This document shows positions 7,531 to 16,894 of a stretch of DNA of 64,000 nucleotides, in pieces. Location: NCBI GenBank assembly GCA_934481385.1, contig CAKSPD010000004.1:1-64000 (forward strand). Reading direction: 5' to 3'. The translations under genes were made by a program, and so were the position numbers. The notes under the pieces were generated by a model. It was not told where the DNA came from and searched no databases. It saw only the letters and a list, made by a program, of their open reading frames with translations. Every line of letters begins with the position of its first letter. The stretch's first letter is position 1. Source of the DNA: an uncultured Oscillospiraceae bacterium. GTDB lineage: Bacteria > Bacillota > Clostridia > Oscillospirales > Ruminococcaceae.

Positions 7531-8403
7531 ATGAAAATAAAAGATATGTTTAAACAGAAAACTGTTTTTTCTTTTGAGGTTTTTCCTCCGAAAAAAAACA
7601 GTTCAATAGATGTTGTATATAAGACTCTTGATGAACTCAAGGGACTTTCTCCTGATTTTATCAGCGTTACTTTCAGTGCAGGCGGAAGTGGCAACGGAAG
7701 TCTTTCATGTGACATAGCATCTAAAATAAAAGAGGGAAACAAGGTTGAACCTATGATTCATCTGCCCTGCATAAACTATTCTGAAGATGAAATTTCTGAA
7801 ATTCTTCAGGAAATTGATAAGCGTGGAATCGAAAATATTCTCGCTTTAAGAGGGGATATAAATCCGAATATTGAACCAAAGAGAAATTTTGAACATGCAA
7901 GCGATTTGATTACTTTTATAAAATCAAAAGGCAATTATGATATTGCCGGTGCATGCTATCCTGAATGTCATATTGAGGCAGACAGCTTTGTTGATGATAT
8001 TCAGAATCTTAAAAAGAAAGTTGATGCCGGTGCTGACCACCTTATAACACAGCTTTTCTTTGATAATGAGGCTTTTTACAAGTTTCGTGAAAAGGTTGCA
8101 ATAGCCGGAATAGATGTTCCTGTTGAAGCAGGTATTATGCCTGTTGTCAATAAAAATCAGATTGAAAGAATGGTAAGTATGTGCGGTGCAAGCCTTCCTG
8201 CAAAGTTCTCAAAGATGATGCAGAGATATGAAAATAATCCTGAAGCTTTGAGAGATGCCGGAATTGCTTATGCCATTAATCAGATTGTTGACCTGCTTGC
8301 AGACGGTGTTGACGGAATACATCTTTATACTATGAATAATTCATATGTTGCAACAAAGATTTCTGAGGCTGTCTGCGGTCTTGTAGGGAGCAGAACAAAA
8401 TGA
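7531..8403 (+). CDS. metF: Methylenetetrahydrofolate reductase
   Basis: FAD enzyme that reduces 5,10-methylene-THF to 5-methyl-THF, the methyl donor for methionine synthesis. The N-terminal FEVFPPKKN motif with its catalytic Glu, NILALRGD and the GADHLITQLFFDN segment are typical. 290 residues is the usual bacterial length. It overlaps the next gene by four bases (ATGA). That gene is a MetH activation-domain protein, so the pair forms a methionine-cycle module. Confidence 0.93.
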   Translation: MKIKDMFKQKTVFSFEVFPPKKNSSIDVVYKTLDELKGLSPDFISVTFSAGGSGNGSLSCDIASKIKEGNKVEPMIHLPCINYSEDEISEILQEIDKRGIENILALRGDINPNIEPKRNFEHASDLITFIKSKGNYDIAGACYPECHIEADSFVDDIQNLKKKVDAGADHLITQLFFDNEAFYKFREKVAIAGIDVPVEAGIMPVVNKNQIERMVSMCGASLPAKFSKMMQRYENNPEALRDAGIAYAINQIVDLLADGVDGIHLYTMNNSYVATKISEAVCGLVGSRTK

Positions 8404-9062
8404 AATTTGAATCGCTTTCAAGAAGCGAAACCCTGAGGTATATGTGTCATAAGGGAGAAGTTCCTGCTGAACTTGAAAAAATTCTTGAAAAATCAGAAAA
8501 TCTTATAAAGCTTAATATATTTCCGAAATATGTTTACAGAACTGTTTCTGTTAAAATAAATGGAAACATAACGGAATTTTCCGATTTTCCGACAGTTGTT
8601 GAAAGCTTTGACCTCGCACATCATCTTAAAAACTGCGACAGGGCTGTTATAATGGCTGTTACGCTTACTTCGGAGGCTGACCGCCTTATAAGCCGTTCGG
8701 AAATTTCTGATATGACTATGGCATATACACTTGATGCTATGTGTTCATCTGCAATCGAAACGGCATGCGATATGGCTGAAAAGGAAATATTTTCTGAAAT
8801 CGGTGCAAAATATACCACATGGCGTTACAGTGCCGGATACGGTGATTTGAGCCTTTCATATCAGAAGGACTTTATAAGATTTCTGAATACTGAAAAAAGA
8901 ATAGGACTTACACTTACTCCCGAATATCTTATGATACCAAGAAAATCTGTTACGGCAGTAATCGGGATATCAGATACTCCTCTTGAAAACAAACGCCGTA
9001 GCTGTAATCTTTGCAGTATGCATGGAAAATGCAGATTTTCTCTTGAAGGCGGTCACTGTTAA
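8400..9062 (+). CDS. Stand-alone methionine synthase activation-domain protein
   Basis: 220 residues resembling the C-terminal AdoMet-binding activation domain of B12-dependent methionine synthase. The recognisable parts are RYSAGYGD near residue 142, then LNTEKRIGLTLT and MIPRKSVTAVIG, followed by a Cys-rich tail (CNLCSMHGKC). The domain brings AdoMet to oxidised cob(II)alamin for reductive methylation. In many clostridia it is encoded apart from the MetH core and sits next to metF, as here with a four-base overlap. The core enzyme is not in this window. Confidence 0.85.
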   Translation: MKFESLSRSETLRYMCHKGEVPAELEKILEKSENLIKLNIFPKYVYRTVSVKINGNITEFSDFPTVVESFDLAHHLKNCDRAVIMAVTLTSEADRLISRSEISDMTMAYTLDAMCSSAIETACDMAEKEIFSEIGAKYTTWRYSAGYGDLSLSYQKDFIRFLNTEKRIGLTLTPEYLMIPRKSVTAVIGISDTPLENKRRSCNLCSMHGKCRFSLEGGHC

Positions 9063-9076
9063 AAGGAGAATTGAAA

Positions 9077-10441
9077 ATGAAAAAAATATTCCTGCTCTGC
9101 ACTTTTATAACTTCTGCCGTTATGCTCACAGCATGCGGTGATTCAGATAATAAGCTTCTCCGTGACCTTGACCCCGAAACACGTGCATATGTAAAAGACG
9201 TTGCCACACAGGATACGCTTCTTGATGGTGAGCTTGAAAACAAAACTATAAAATGGCTTGCCACATGGGATATTAACCCTGACGGTACAGGAAAAAATGT
9301 TCCCATTGACCTTGCTGTATTTCAGGAACGCTATGGCGGTGAAGTCAAGTATTATCCTGTTTCATATGATGAACGTTATGAAAAGCTTGCACAGTATATA
9401 AAAAGCGGTGAGGGGATAGACTTCTTTTCCGGAAGTGATATGGACGCTTTCCCGAAAGGTGTAATAAAAGAAATGTTTGTCCCTGCTGATGATTATATTG
9501 ACTTCAGTTCTGATATATGGAAAGATGTCAAGGACGTCAATGATTCTTTTGTATGGAACGATAAACACTATCTGACGGCTGTTTTAGTCAATGGCGGAGG
9601 CTGTGCAGTAATATACAATAAAAATACAGTTGCGGAGGCAGGATTGGAAGACCCTGCTGTGCTTTTTGAAAAAGGTAAATGGAACTGGGATACCTTTGAA
9701 AATATGCTTGACGAATTCGTTGACAATGACAATCAGAAATACGGTATAGACGGCTGGTGGTTCGAGGAAGCTTTCGTTCAGACAACAGGTGTTCCGACAA
9801 TAGCTCTTGAAAACGGTAAGCTTATTAATAACCTTGCTGAACCTTCAATGGAACGTGTTCAGAACTGGCTTTATAATCTCTCTGTAAACGGAAATGTTGC
9901 AATAGGCAGTAGTTTTTATGGCTGGACGGAACACCCTGAATATATCGGAGAGGGCAAACTTCTTTTCTATCCATGCGGTTTATGGAAATTATATTCAACT
10001 CCTGAAAACTGGAAAACGGTTTTCGGTGAAGATGTTGGATTTGTTCCTATGCCGAAAGACCCGCAGGCTGATGAATATTATATTCCTGCCGGAATGGACA
10101 GCTATCTTTTTGTAAATGGCGGTGATAATCCGGAGGGCGTTGCAAAATTCCTTGACTGTAAGCGTTATGTTATCTGCAATCAGAAACTTAAAGATATGTA
10201 TGACTCTGAAACAAGAAGTGATTACGGCTGGTCTGATGAAATGATTGAGATGAAACAAAAAATGGACGAAATGGCTCTGGAAAATCCAAAATTCAATTTT
10301 TCAAATGGTGCATCATTTGATATAAGTAAAAAGATAGATGAGGGATTAAGACAATCCGCATACGGTACACCGTGGAATGAAACTTTTAATTCAATCAATT
10401 CCGCTGTTCAGACACTTATTGATGAAATAAATAATAAATAA
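9077..10441 (+). CDS. Extracellular solute-binding lipoprotein (family 1, sugar-type)
   Basis: 454 residues with a lipoprotein signal whose lipobox is LTAC, then a periplasmic-binding-protein-like fold with a YNKNTVAEAGL segment and a Trp-rich centre. Such proteins capture oligosaccharides for ABC importers. The ATG at 9077 is preferred over the TTG at 9071 because AAGGAG lies eight bases upstream of it. No permease or ATPase gene is adjacent, so it is an orphan receptor here and must use membrane partners encoded elsewhere, or serve as a sensor. The ligand cannot be inferred. Confidence 0.8.
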   Translation: MKKIFLLCTFITSAVMLTACGDSDNKLLRDLDPETRAYVKDVATQDTLLDGELENKTIKWLATWDINPDGTGKNVPIDLAVFQERYGGEVKYYPVSYDERYEKLAQYIKSGEGIDFFSGSDMDAFPKGVIKEMFVPADDYIDFSSDIWKDVKDVNDSFVWNDKHYLTAVLVNGGGCAVIYNKNTVAEAGLEDPAVLFEKGKWNWDTFENMLDEFVDNDNQKYGIDGWWFEEAFVQTTGVPTIALENGKLINNLAEPSMERVQNWLYNLSVNGNVAIGSSFYGWTEHPEYIGEGKLLFYPCGLWKLYSTPENWKTVFGEDVGFVPMPKDPQADEYYIPAGMDSYLFVNGGDNPEGVAKFLDCKRYVICNQKLKDMYDSETRSDYGWSDEMIEMKQKMDEMALENPKFNFSNGASFDISKKIDEGLRQSAYGTPWNETFNSINSAVQTLIDEINNK

Positions 10442-10461
10442 TCCAAAGGAGGTTTTATTTT

Positions 10462-11424
10462 ATGAATACAGTTTTAGTTGCAGGAGGTTGTGGGCTTATA
10501 GGTCAGCATGTGTGTTCCGGTCTTCTGAAAAAGGGAAATACGGTAATTGCAGTTGATTCACAGCATAACGACTACAACACAGGAAAAGAAAATTACAGAT
10601 TTGTTGAAGCATCTCCCGAGGATAACACAAAATATGCAGAAGTATTTAAGAAATATCATATAGATATGCTTATCAATCTTGCCTGCACTGTTGATAACGA
10701 TTTCGGCAATATCATAACAGAAACTGAAATGAATATAAGCCGGAATTTTGATGAATTTATATATAAGCTTGCTTTTGAAGCAAAGGTCAAGAAAATAATT
10801 ATGATAAGCACATCTCAGGTTTACAAACTTGTTGATTCAAGAGAACCTATAAGAGAAGATGATGTATTAAAGCCTGTTTCAAATTATGCTGTTATGAAAC
10901 TTGAAAGTGAAAAGGCATTTGATGAAGAACTCAGGGAACATAAAGGAGCTATATGCTGTATATGCCGTGTTGCACCTGTATATACAAAGAACTACTATGA
11001 AAATCTTGTAACAAAAATTACTGACCCAAAGGATAATACTAACTTTGTATACGGAACAGGTCAGTATGGTTTTCAGTTCTGCTGTGTGCATAATCTTGTT
11101 GATTTTATACTTTGCTTTGTAAAGAATGCTGATGAACCTAAATTTACCGGAATATATAATATAAGCGACAAAAACCTTACAACAGCATCTGATATAATTA
11201 CCTATATGAAAACAAATCATCGTCTTGGACCGGTAATTCAGAAGTCTTCTATAAAATCATCAGGTATTTCAAACCTTATAAGAAAGGTTTCCAAAAACAA
11301 GGAAGAAAAAGAAAATTATCGTTATCTTGACTGGTCAACATTCCTTTATAACAATATGCTTGACAACAATAAAGCACTTAATCTTATGTCATCATTCAGA
11401 TGGGATATACATAATACAAAATAA
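10462..11424 (+). CDS. NAD-dependent epimerase/dehydratase
   Basis: 320-residue extended short-chain dehydrogenase. It has GGCGLIG at residues 8-14, an ISTSQVY segment and the catalytic Tyr/Lys in YAVMK near residue 145. A strong AAAGGAGG precedes the ATG. It is more divergent than GalE at 5823, and the nucleotide-sugar substrate is unknown. It closes the same-strand run that begins with galE and is followed by a strong terminator. Confidence 0.8.
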   Translation: MNTVLVAGGCGLIGQHVCSGLLKKGNTVIAVDSQHNDYNTGKENYRFVEASPEDNTKYAEVFKKYHIDMLINLACTVDNDFGNIITETEMNISRNFDEFIYKLAFEAKVKKIIMISTSQVYKLVDSREPIREDDVLKPVSNYAVMKLESEKAFDEELREHKGAICCICRVAPVYTKNYYENLVTKITDPKDNTNFVYGTGQYGFQFCCVHNLVDFILCFVKNADEPKFTGIYNISDKNLTTASDIITYMKTNHRLGPVIQKSSIKSSGISNLIRKVSKNKEEKENYRYLDWSTFLYNNMLDNNKALNLMSSFRWDIHNTK

Positions 11425-11459
11425 AAAATCGGGCAGTAAAGCCCGATTTTATTTTTTTA
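11425..11459 (+). terminator. Terminator of the galE-to-epimerase run
   Basis: AAAATCGGGC and GCCCGATTTT pair around AGTAAA immediately after the stop codon, followed by ATTTTTTT. Confidence 0.9.
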
Positions 11460-11467
11460 TGAAAAAT

Positions 11468-11491
11468 AAAAAAACCGAATATAAAATCCGG
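11468..11491 (-). terminator. Terminator of the tRNA cluster
   Basis: Read on the minus strand, CCGGA pairs with TTCGG (one wobble) and is followed by seven T. It lies 35 bases beyond tRNA-His and faces the plus-strand terminator. Confidence 0.6.
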
Positions 11492-11526
11492 CATTTCAAA
11501 AAAAATTATTATAAAAAATTCTTAAG

Positions 11527-11601
11527 GGTGGATAGTGAGATTCGAACTCACGGTCTTCGGGACCACAATCCGACGCTTTAACCAACTAAGCTATACCCAC
11601 C
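11527..11601 (-). tRNA. tRNA-His (GTG)
   Basis: The cloverleaf has anticodon loop TTGTGGT. The extra 5' G (G-1) opposite C73 is diagnostic for histidine tRNA. The 3' CCA is not encoded. It is last in the four-gene cluster. Confidence 0.93.
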
Positions 11602-11610
11602 ATAAATTTA

Positions 11611-11684
11611 CGCGCCTTATTGGACTCGAACCAATGGCTTACTGCTTAGAAGGCAGTTACTCTATCCAGCTGAGTTAAAGGCGC
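11611..11684 (-). tRNA. tRNA-Arg (TCT)
   Basis: Anticodon stem ACTGC/GCAGT with loop CTTCTAA gives anticodon TCT. The T-arm GGTTCGAGTCC is intact. CCA is not encoded. Confidence 0.93.
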
Positions 11685-11710
11685 ATTAAAAAAGTGGTAA
11701 AAACCACTGG

Positions 11711-11781
<71 letters not shown>

Positions 11782-11798
11782 ATTAAAAAATAAATTGG

Positions 11799-11880
11799 TG
11801 CGAGTGATGGGACTTGAACCCATACGTCTGCTGACACACGCCCCTCAAACGTGCCTGTCTGCCTATTCCAGCACACTCGC
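11799..11880 (-). tRNA. tRNA-Leu (GAG)
   Basis: Class II tRNA with a long variable arm. Anticodon stem CACGT/GCGTG with loop TTGAGGG gives GAG. CCA is encoded. It is first in the cluster, just after the promoter. Confidence 0.92.
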
Positions 11881-11916
11881 TTAATTTATTTTGCTCTGTC
11901 TTTCGACTGCTTTATT

Positions 11917-11945
11917 ATTATAGCACAACAATTCTGATTTGTCAA
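11917..11945 (-). promoter_or_regulatory. Consensus promoter of the tRNA cluster
   Basis: On the minus strand: TTGACA (11945-11940), 17-base spacer, TATAAT (11922-11917). This is a perfect match to the sigma-A consensus, as expected for stable RNA genes. Confidence 0.92.
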
Positions 11946-11992
11946 CCCCTTTTTTAAAAAAAATCCAAAAAATTTTTTTGAGGGGCTTAAAA

Positions 11993-12481
11993 TCACGGAA
12001 TATCGGAATTATTTTCCAAAAAATTTTTTTTGCGGACTCTTAATTCCCGAAAAAAAGCTGATAAAAGTGCTGAACATTCCTCCTGCATAATACCGCCTGT
12101 TACATTCGGGCGATAATTATATGGGAGTTCAAACATTTTCTGGACAGATACAGCCGAACCGCTTTTTTTGTCATAAGCTCCGAAGAATATATCATCAATT
12201 CTTGAATTTATCAAAGCTCCGCAACACATCGGACAAGGTTCAAGCGTTACATACATTTCACATTCAGGGAGTCTCCAGCCTCCGAGAGTTCTGCAAGCCT
12301 GATTGATAGCAATTATTTCAGCATGTGCAAGAGCATTTTTATCTGATTCCCTGAGATTATAGCCTTCACCTATAATTTCGCCTGTGTTTTTTCTTACTAT
12401 GACAGCACCGACAGGAACTTCTCCCAGATGAAATGCTGTTTCAGCAAGTTTCAATGCACGTTCCATATAGATTATATTCAA
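11993..12481 (-). CDS. tadA: tRNA-specific adenosine deaminase
   Basis: Zinc deaminase that converts A34 to inosine in tRNA-Arg(ACG). The 162-residue protein has the proton-shuttle motif HAEIIAI and the zinc motif PCPMCCGA, plus the GEVPVGAVIV opening. I take the TTG at 12481 as start because AAAGGTGA lies at proper distance before it. The ATG at 12464-12466 has no ribosome-binding site. Its start is 17 bases after the CPBP gene, suggesting cotranscription. Confidence 0.9.
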   Translation of the reverse strand: MNIIYMERALKLAETAFHLGEVPVGAVIVRKNTGEIIGEGYNLRESDKNALAHAEIIAINQACRTLGGWRLPECEMYVTLEPCPMCCGALINSRIDDIFFGAYDKKSGSAVSVQKMFELPYNYRPNVTGGIMQEECSALLSAFFRELRVRKKNFLENNSDIP

Positions 12482-12498
12482 GGGAAATCACCTTTCTT

Positions 12499-13659
12499 TT
12501 AAGCTAATATACTTGTTATTATTATTGTTATACAAATGAATATTATTGTGAATGTCGGAATGGTAGTGAAAATAAGCAGAATTTTCTTTTTTGCTGAAAG
12601 AAATGTTGAAAGATTTTTTTTCAGGAATATTTCTTTATTCGTACTGTGCCATATTAAAGATGAAACTGCAATTCCAATTATAAAGCAGATAATCATAAAA
12701 TATGCCTTTTTAAGACTTGTATCAGAAAATGACAGTTCAATTATTGTGAGAGCAGTAAGATAAATTTTATTTATTATCTGTACGGCAACAGCAGTAAAAA
12801 CTGTACCGCTTCTTAAAATTGATATTCCTGCAACAACCGATACAGCGAATACTGAAAGAACAGAGGCAATATTATTTGTCATCAATGCTGAAAATGATGC
12901 TGTTACAATAACAGCATAAAGGTCACCGAACTGACGCAAAGCCTGAAAAACAGCTCCATGAAAAAGAAATTCACTCATAATTGATACAATAACAACATCA
13001 AGTATCATATAAATTACAAGTTCTGACTGATTCAGAAGTGAAAATTCTTTGTTGTAACAGTTGAAGAATGTGAAGTATTCTATTTTTGAATCAGAATATG
13101 CTCTTGAAATACTTGTCAGTACGCTTACAGAAAGACATATAGCCATACATAAAAAAAGGTCTTTACTGCTTTGAAGTTTGCAGGGCAGAGAAGCATTCAA
13201 GGGCATTTTCAGTGCTTTTTTTATGATTAGCAACGGCACACAGAATTTAAGAAATGTAATGATTATCATAGCTGACATTACTTCTTTCTGACCGCCGTAT
13301 ATTGAATAATTAAGGAATGAGTTATGTATATTTACACCGAAATTGTCAAGAACAGCTATAAATATTTTTGAAAATATAAACTGAATAAAAAGAAACAGAA
13401 TAAGAATTATTCCGAAAATATAAAGAACTTTTGAAAGAACTTTCTGTTCCTTTTCTTCAGGTATAATTTTCACAAATCCCTTGCTTTCACAGAAAGTTAC
13501 TTCATTCTTCTTTTTTATATAGTTATATGCGAAAGGATTATCAGGATTATTACGCCATTTTTTATAGGCATTTATATATTCATCTGATTGTCCGGAATAA
13601 TCAAAGGTTTCAGTTACGTCAATAAGAATATCTTTTTGCTTTTCTTTTATATTGCTCAT
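12499..13659 (-). CDS. CPBP-type integral membrane protein with degenerate protease motifs
   Basis: 386 residues with a charged N-terminus of about 85 residues, then roughly eight hydrophobic segments. The region from about residue 235 (DVVIVSIMSEFLFHG) aligns by pattern with the CPBP/CAAX-protease core. However, the EExxxR motif reads SEFLFH and the FxxxH motif reads FSALM, so the key Glu, Arg and His are absent. It is probably not an active protease. The ATG at 13659 follows GAGGCGGTGA; an upstream in-frame TTG at 13689 overlaps a likely -10 element (TATAAT, 13686-13681). The substrate or partner is unknown. Confidence 0.65.
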   Translation of the reverse strand: MSNIKEKQKDILIDVTETFDYSGQSDEYINAYKKWRNNPDNPFAYNYIKKKNEVTFCESKGFVKIIPEEKEQKVLSKVLYIFGIILILFLFIQFIFSKIFIAVLDNFGVNIHNSFLNYSIYGGQKEVMSAMIIITFLKFCVPLLIIKKALKMPLNASLPCKLQSSKDLFLCMAICLSVSVLTSISRAYSDSKIEYFTFFNCYNKEFSLLNQSELVIYMILDVVIVSIMSEFLFHGAVFQALRQFGDLYAVIVTASFSALMTNNIASVLSVFAVSVVAGISILRSGTVFTAVAVQIINKIYLTALTIIELSFSDTSLKKAYFMIICFIIGIAVSSLIWHSTNKEIFLKKNLSTFLSAKKKILLIFTTIPTFTIIFICITIIITSILA

Positions 13660-13737
13660 AGTTTCACCGCCTCTTACTGAATTATACAATATCCAAAACC
13701 GAATTTAATTTTTATAGTTTTAATATTCTGTGAACTT

Positions 13738-14532
13738 TTATATGTTCAGTAATTTTTTTGCATTAAGGCAGAAAATCTGTTCTTTTTCATAGTCAGAAAG
13801 ATTAAAGCCGTTTATTATTTTTGCAATGTCAGCAGGACTGTCCCAGGGTGAATCACTTCCGAAAAGAATTTTTTCAGGTGTCTGGATTTTGATTATATTA
13901 TAGAAAGTCTGCGGTTTTATATATCTTGAAAGACAGCTTGTATCAAAATAAAGATTGTCAAATTTTCCGGCAAGATATTTTTCAACATCATTCCACATTT
14001 TCATACCGCCAAGATGTGCTATAATAAATGTAAGATTAGGATTTTCGGAAACAGCCTTTGCAAATCTTTCAGGCGTTCCGTATATAATATCAGATGAAAG
14101 AGGGTCCCAGCCACCATGAAATATTACCGGCAGTCCGAGTTCAGCAAGTTTCTGATATATGGGATACATTTTTGAATCATCGGGGAAAAACTTCTGATAT
14201 TCGCAGTGAAATTTTACACCATGCAGTCCAAGCTGTTTTATTCTTTCTGCTTCTTCAAGAATATTTTCTGAAAACGGAAAAAGTGTTCCAAATGATATTA
14301 TATGTTCATCAGCTATTGATGAAGCCCAGTTATTTATGGTTACCTGCTGTGAGGGCTTTGTTGCAACAGGAAGAATTACAGATTTATCAACGCCTTCATC
14401 ATTCATAAATTCAATAAGATTTTTTACAGTGCCGTCTGTAAGCGGAACTATTCCTGAAGTTTTTGATAAATTTGAAATGGCTTTTCCTGCAACGGATTCT
14501 GTAAATGCATGTGTGTGAAAGTCAATAATCAT
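13738..14532 (-). CDS. Amidohydrolase-family TIM-barrel metalloenzyme
   Basis: 264 residues of the COG2159-type amidohydrolase fold. The metal-binding HTH is at residues 6-8 (IIDFHTHAF), with FHGGWDP, IIAHLGG and the Asp of LFGSDSPWDSP near the C-terminus. Family members hydrolyse or decarboxylate small cyclic and aromatic acids; the substrate is not predictable. It starts eight bases after the ArsR regulator, so the two should be cotranscribed. Confidence 0.8.
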   Translation of the reverse strand: MIIDFHTHAFTESVAGKAISNLSKTSGIVPLTDGTVKNLIEFMNDEGVDKSVILPVATKPSQQVTINNWASSIADEHIISFGTLFPFSENILEEAERIKQLGLHGVKFHCEYQKFFPDDSKMYPIYQKLAELGLPVIFHGGWDPLSSDIIYGTPERFAKAVSENPNLTFIIAHLGGMKMWNDVEKYLAGKFDNLYFDTSCLSRYIKPQTFYNIIKIQTPEKILFGSDSPWDSPADIAKIINGFNLSDYEKEQIFCLNAKKLLNI

Positions 14533-14539
14533 CAGAAAA

Positions 14540-14905
14540 TTACCTCTTTTCTAAAATATGTTCCATAGCCTGATAAAAAATTCCCTTTACATGAGAATCA
14601 GCAAGTGAATAAAAAATGGTTTTTCCGGCACGTCTGCTTCTGACAAGTCTTGACTGTTTCAGTATTCTGAGCTGATGAGATATTGCAGACTGAGTCATTC
14701 CGAGTGAATCAGCAATATCACATACACACATCTCACTTTTAAAAAGTACGAACATAATGCGTATTCTTGTTGAATCTCCGAAAATTTTAAAGAGATTTGC
14801 AACTTCATAAAGAGCTTCTCCGTCAGGAGTAAGACCGGATATTCTGTCAGCTGTTTCATTATGAACACATTTTTCAGTGCAAAAATGACATTTATCTTTT
14901 TCCAT
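14540..14905 (-). CDS. ArsR/SmtB-type metal-sensing repressor
   Basis: 121 residues with a winged helix. The recognition region is MTQSAISHQLRIL. Two metal-site signatures are visible: the alpha-3 motif EMCVCDIAD, as in CadC/SmtB, and the alpha-5 pattern DSHVKGIFYQAMEHILE, with Asp, His, His and Glu at the zinc-sensor spacing. An N-terminal CHFCTEKC adds further Cys ligands. Expected behaviour is to repress its own operon and release DNA on binding Zn, Cd or Pb. No metal pump is adjacent: the cotranscribed gene is an amidohydrolase, which is unusual. Confidence 0.85.
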   Translation of the reverse strand: MEKDKCHFCTEKCVHNETADRISGLTPDGEALYEVANLFKIFGDSTRIRIMFVLFKSEMCVCDIADSLGMTQSAISHQLRILKQSRLVRSRRAGKTIFYSLADSHVKGIFYQAMEHILEKR

Positions 14906-14935
14906 AATATTTCTCCTGTTTTCAAATATTTGTTA

Positions 14936-14947
14936 TATATCATGATA
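14936..14947 (-). promoter_or_regulatory. Palindrome over the arsR -10 box (candidate operator)
   Basis: TATCATGATA is a perfect 10-base palindrome covering the -10 element. The longer string TATATCATGA is repeated at 15004-15013, upstream of the divergent rny promoter. Two copies flanking divergent promoters would suit an ArsR-type repressor. Confidence 0.45.
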
Positions 14948-14970
14948 CAATTTTTATTGTGTTTTGTCAA
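14942..14970 (-). promoter_or_regulatory. Promoter of the arsR-amidohydrolase operon
   Basis: On the minus strand: TTGACA (14970-14965), 17-base spacer, TATCAT (14947-14942). It is divergent from the rny promoter 50 bases away. Confidence 0.82.
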
Positions 14971-15020
14971 GCACGATATTATGTTAACTGATTTTTATTA
15001 AATTATATCATGAAAATCCA

Positions 15021-15049
15021 TTGACAAATATAAGAAAAAAGTGTATAAT
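15021..15049 (+). promoter_or_regulatory. Promoter of rny
   Basis: Perfect TTGACA (15021-15026), 17-base spacer, TATAAT (15044-15049). It leaves a leader of about 190 bases before rny, in which I see no clear structure. Together with the arsR promoter it fills the 340-base gap 14906-15245. Confidence 0.88.
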
Positions 15050-15245
15050 AAATTGTATTGTATTTTATTTGCAAAATGTTACTCAGGCATATTTCGCTTT
15101 GTTTTAGTAAATTTTTTATGGAATATTTATTATTGTCAGATATTAAAATTAAATAAATAAAATAACAGTGGCTTATCGCCTGATGTAATAATTTTTATGA
15201 TACAAACTATTTTCATAATATTTTACAAAAGGAGGTATGCAATGC

Positions 15246-16832
15246 ATGGAATCTTTATATCTTGTAATCGGTATTGCTGTATTGCTCGTTATTGCTATTA
15301 TAGGTATTGTTGTCGCTTCAAACATTCAGTATAAAAAAGGCGTTCGTGACGGTATAGAACAGCGTAAGCAACAGGCAGAATCAGTTATGGGTTCAGCTGA
15401 AAAAGAAGCAGAACGTATTCTTGATGACGCCAGAAAAGATGCCGAAAATGCTAAAAAAACTGCTCTTGTTGAAGCTAAGGACGATATACATAAGCTCCGT
15501 TCAGATGCCGAAAAAGAAATTAAAGACCGCAGGGCAGAACTGACACGTCAGGAAAGACGTATGCAACAGAAGGAAGAAAGTCTTGATAAGAAAAATGATA
15601 ACTTTGAAAAGAAAGAGGAGCTTCTTAATCAGAAAATTAAAAAGGCTGATGATGCCCTCAATGATGCAGAGGCTATCAAGAAAAGTCAGATGGACGTTCT
15701 CGAAAGAATTTCTGAATTTACCAAAGAACAGGCAAAGGAATACATATTATCCAATCTCGAAAATGACCTGATTCACGAAAAAGCTGTTAAAATTGCTTCA
15801 TATGAACAGCAGATTAAAGATGACTGTCAGGAAAAAGCAAGGAATTATATATCACTTGCAATTGCTAAATGTGCTTCAGACCAGGTTTCTGAAAGTGCTG
15901 TTTCTGTCGTTCCTCTCCCGAATGATGAAATGAAAGGCAGAATTATCGGACGTGAGGGCAGAAACATCAGAACTCTTGAAACCCTTACGGGTGTTGACCT
16001 TATAATTGATGATACCCCTGAGGCTATAACAATATCATGTTTTGACCAGGTAAGACGTGAAGTTGCAAGAATTGCTATCGAAAAACTTATTGCTGACGGA
16101 CGTATACACCCTGCCCGTATTGAAGAAATGGTTGAAAAGGCTAAGCGTGAGGTTGAACACCGTATCAAGCAGGAGGGTGAAAGAGCTGTAATTGAAACCA
16201 ATGTTCATGGAATAAATCATGAGCTTGTGAAACTTCTCGGCCGTCTTCATTACAGAACAAGTTACAGACAGAATGTTCTTGACCACTCAATTGAAGTTGC
16301 AAAGCTTGCAGGAGTTCTTGCATCTGAACTCGGCGTTGATGCCAATATGGCAAGACGTGCGGGACTTCTCCACGATATAGGAAAAGCTCTTACTGCTGAA
16401 ATTGAAGGTTCACATGTTCAGATTGGTGTTGATGTATGTAAAAAATACAACGAAAATCCGAATATAATTCATGCAGTTGAGGCTCATCATAATGATGTTG
16501 AACCAAGAACTGTAATAGCATGTCTTGTTCAGGCTGCGGACGCCATATCTGCCGCAAGACCGGGAGCAAGAAGCGAAAACTATGAAAGCTATATCAAAAG
16601 ACTTCAGAAGCTTGAGGAAATCTGTAAATCATATCAGGGCATTGAAAAATGCTATGCTGTTCAGGCGGGACGTGAAATCAGAATTATGGTTGCTCCTGAA
16701 GTTATTAACGATGAAAAAATGGTTATCGTTGCAAGAAAAATTGCAAGTCAGATTGAAAGGGAAATGGATTATCCCGGACAGATTAAAGTTAATCTTATAC
16801 GTGAAAGCCGTGTAACTGATTACGCAAAATAA
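15246..16832 (+). CDS. rny: Ribonuclease Y
   Basis: Membrane-anchored endoribonuclease that starts mRNA decay. It has one N-terminal transmembrane segment (residues 3-24), a long charged coiled coil to about 180, a KH domain ([16 protein letters not shown]) and an HD domain (LLHDIGKA). I place the start at ATG 15246, ten bases after GGAGG, giving 528 residues. The ATG at 15237 is only one base from the Shine-Dalgarno sequence. Length and domain order match the family. Confidence 0.94.
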   Translation: MESLYLVIGIAVLLVIAIIGIVVASNIQYKKGVRDGIEQRKQQAESVMGSAEKEAERILDDARKDAENAKKTALVEAKDDIHKLRSDAEKEIKDRRAELTRQERRMQQKEESLDKKNDNFEKKEELLNQKIKKADDALNDAEAIKKSQMDVLERISEFTKEQAKEYILSNLENDLIHEKAVKIASYEQQIKDDCQEKARNYISLAIAKCASDQVSESAVSVVPLPNDEMKGRIIGREGRNIRTLETLTGVDLIIDDTPEAITISCFDQVRREVARIAIEKLIADGRIHPARIEEMVEKAKREVEHRIKQEGERAVIETNVHGINHELVKLLGRLHYRTSYRQNVLDHSIEVAKLAGVLASELGVDANMARRAGLLHDIGKALTAEIEGSHVQIGVDVCKKYNENPNIIHAVEAHHNDVEPRTVIACLVQAADAISAARPGARSENYESYIKRLQKLEEICKSYQGIEKCYAVQAGREIRIMVAPEVINDEKMVIVARKIASQIEREMDYPGQIKVNLIRESRVTDYAK

Positions 16833-16845
16833 TTTTTTCAGAAAG

Positions 16846-16878
16846 TGCGGACAATCTGAGGTTGTCCGCATTTATTTT
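16846..16878 (+). terminator. Terminator of rny
   Basis: TGCGGACAA and TTGTCCGCA form a 9-bp stem with a 7-base loop, followed by TTTATTTT. Confidence 0.85.
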
Positions 16879-16894
16879 AACGGAGGATTTGTTT

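Noticed and set aside
15050..15245. Riboswitch in the long rny leader
   Set aside because: CAGGC and GCCTG segments can pair over a distance, but I see no recognisable aptamer core or terminator.
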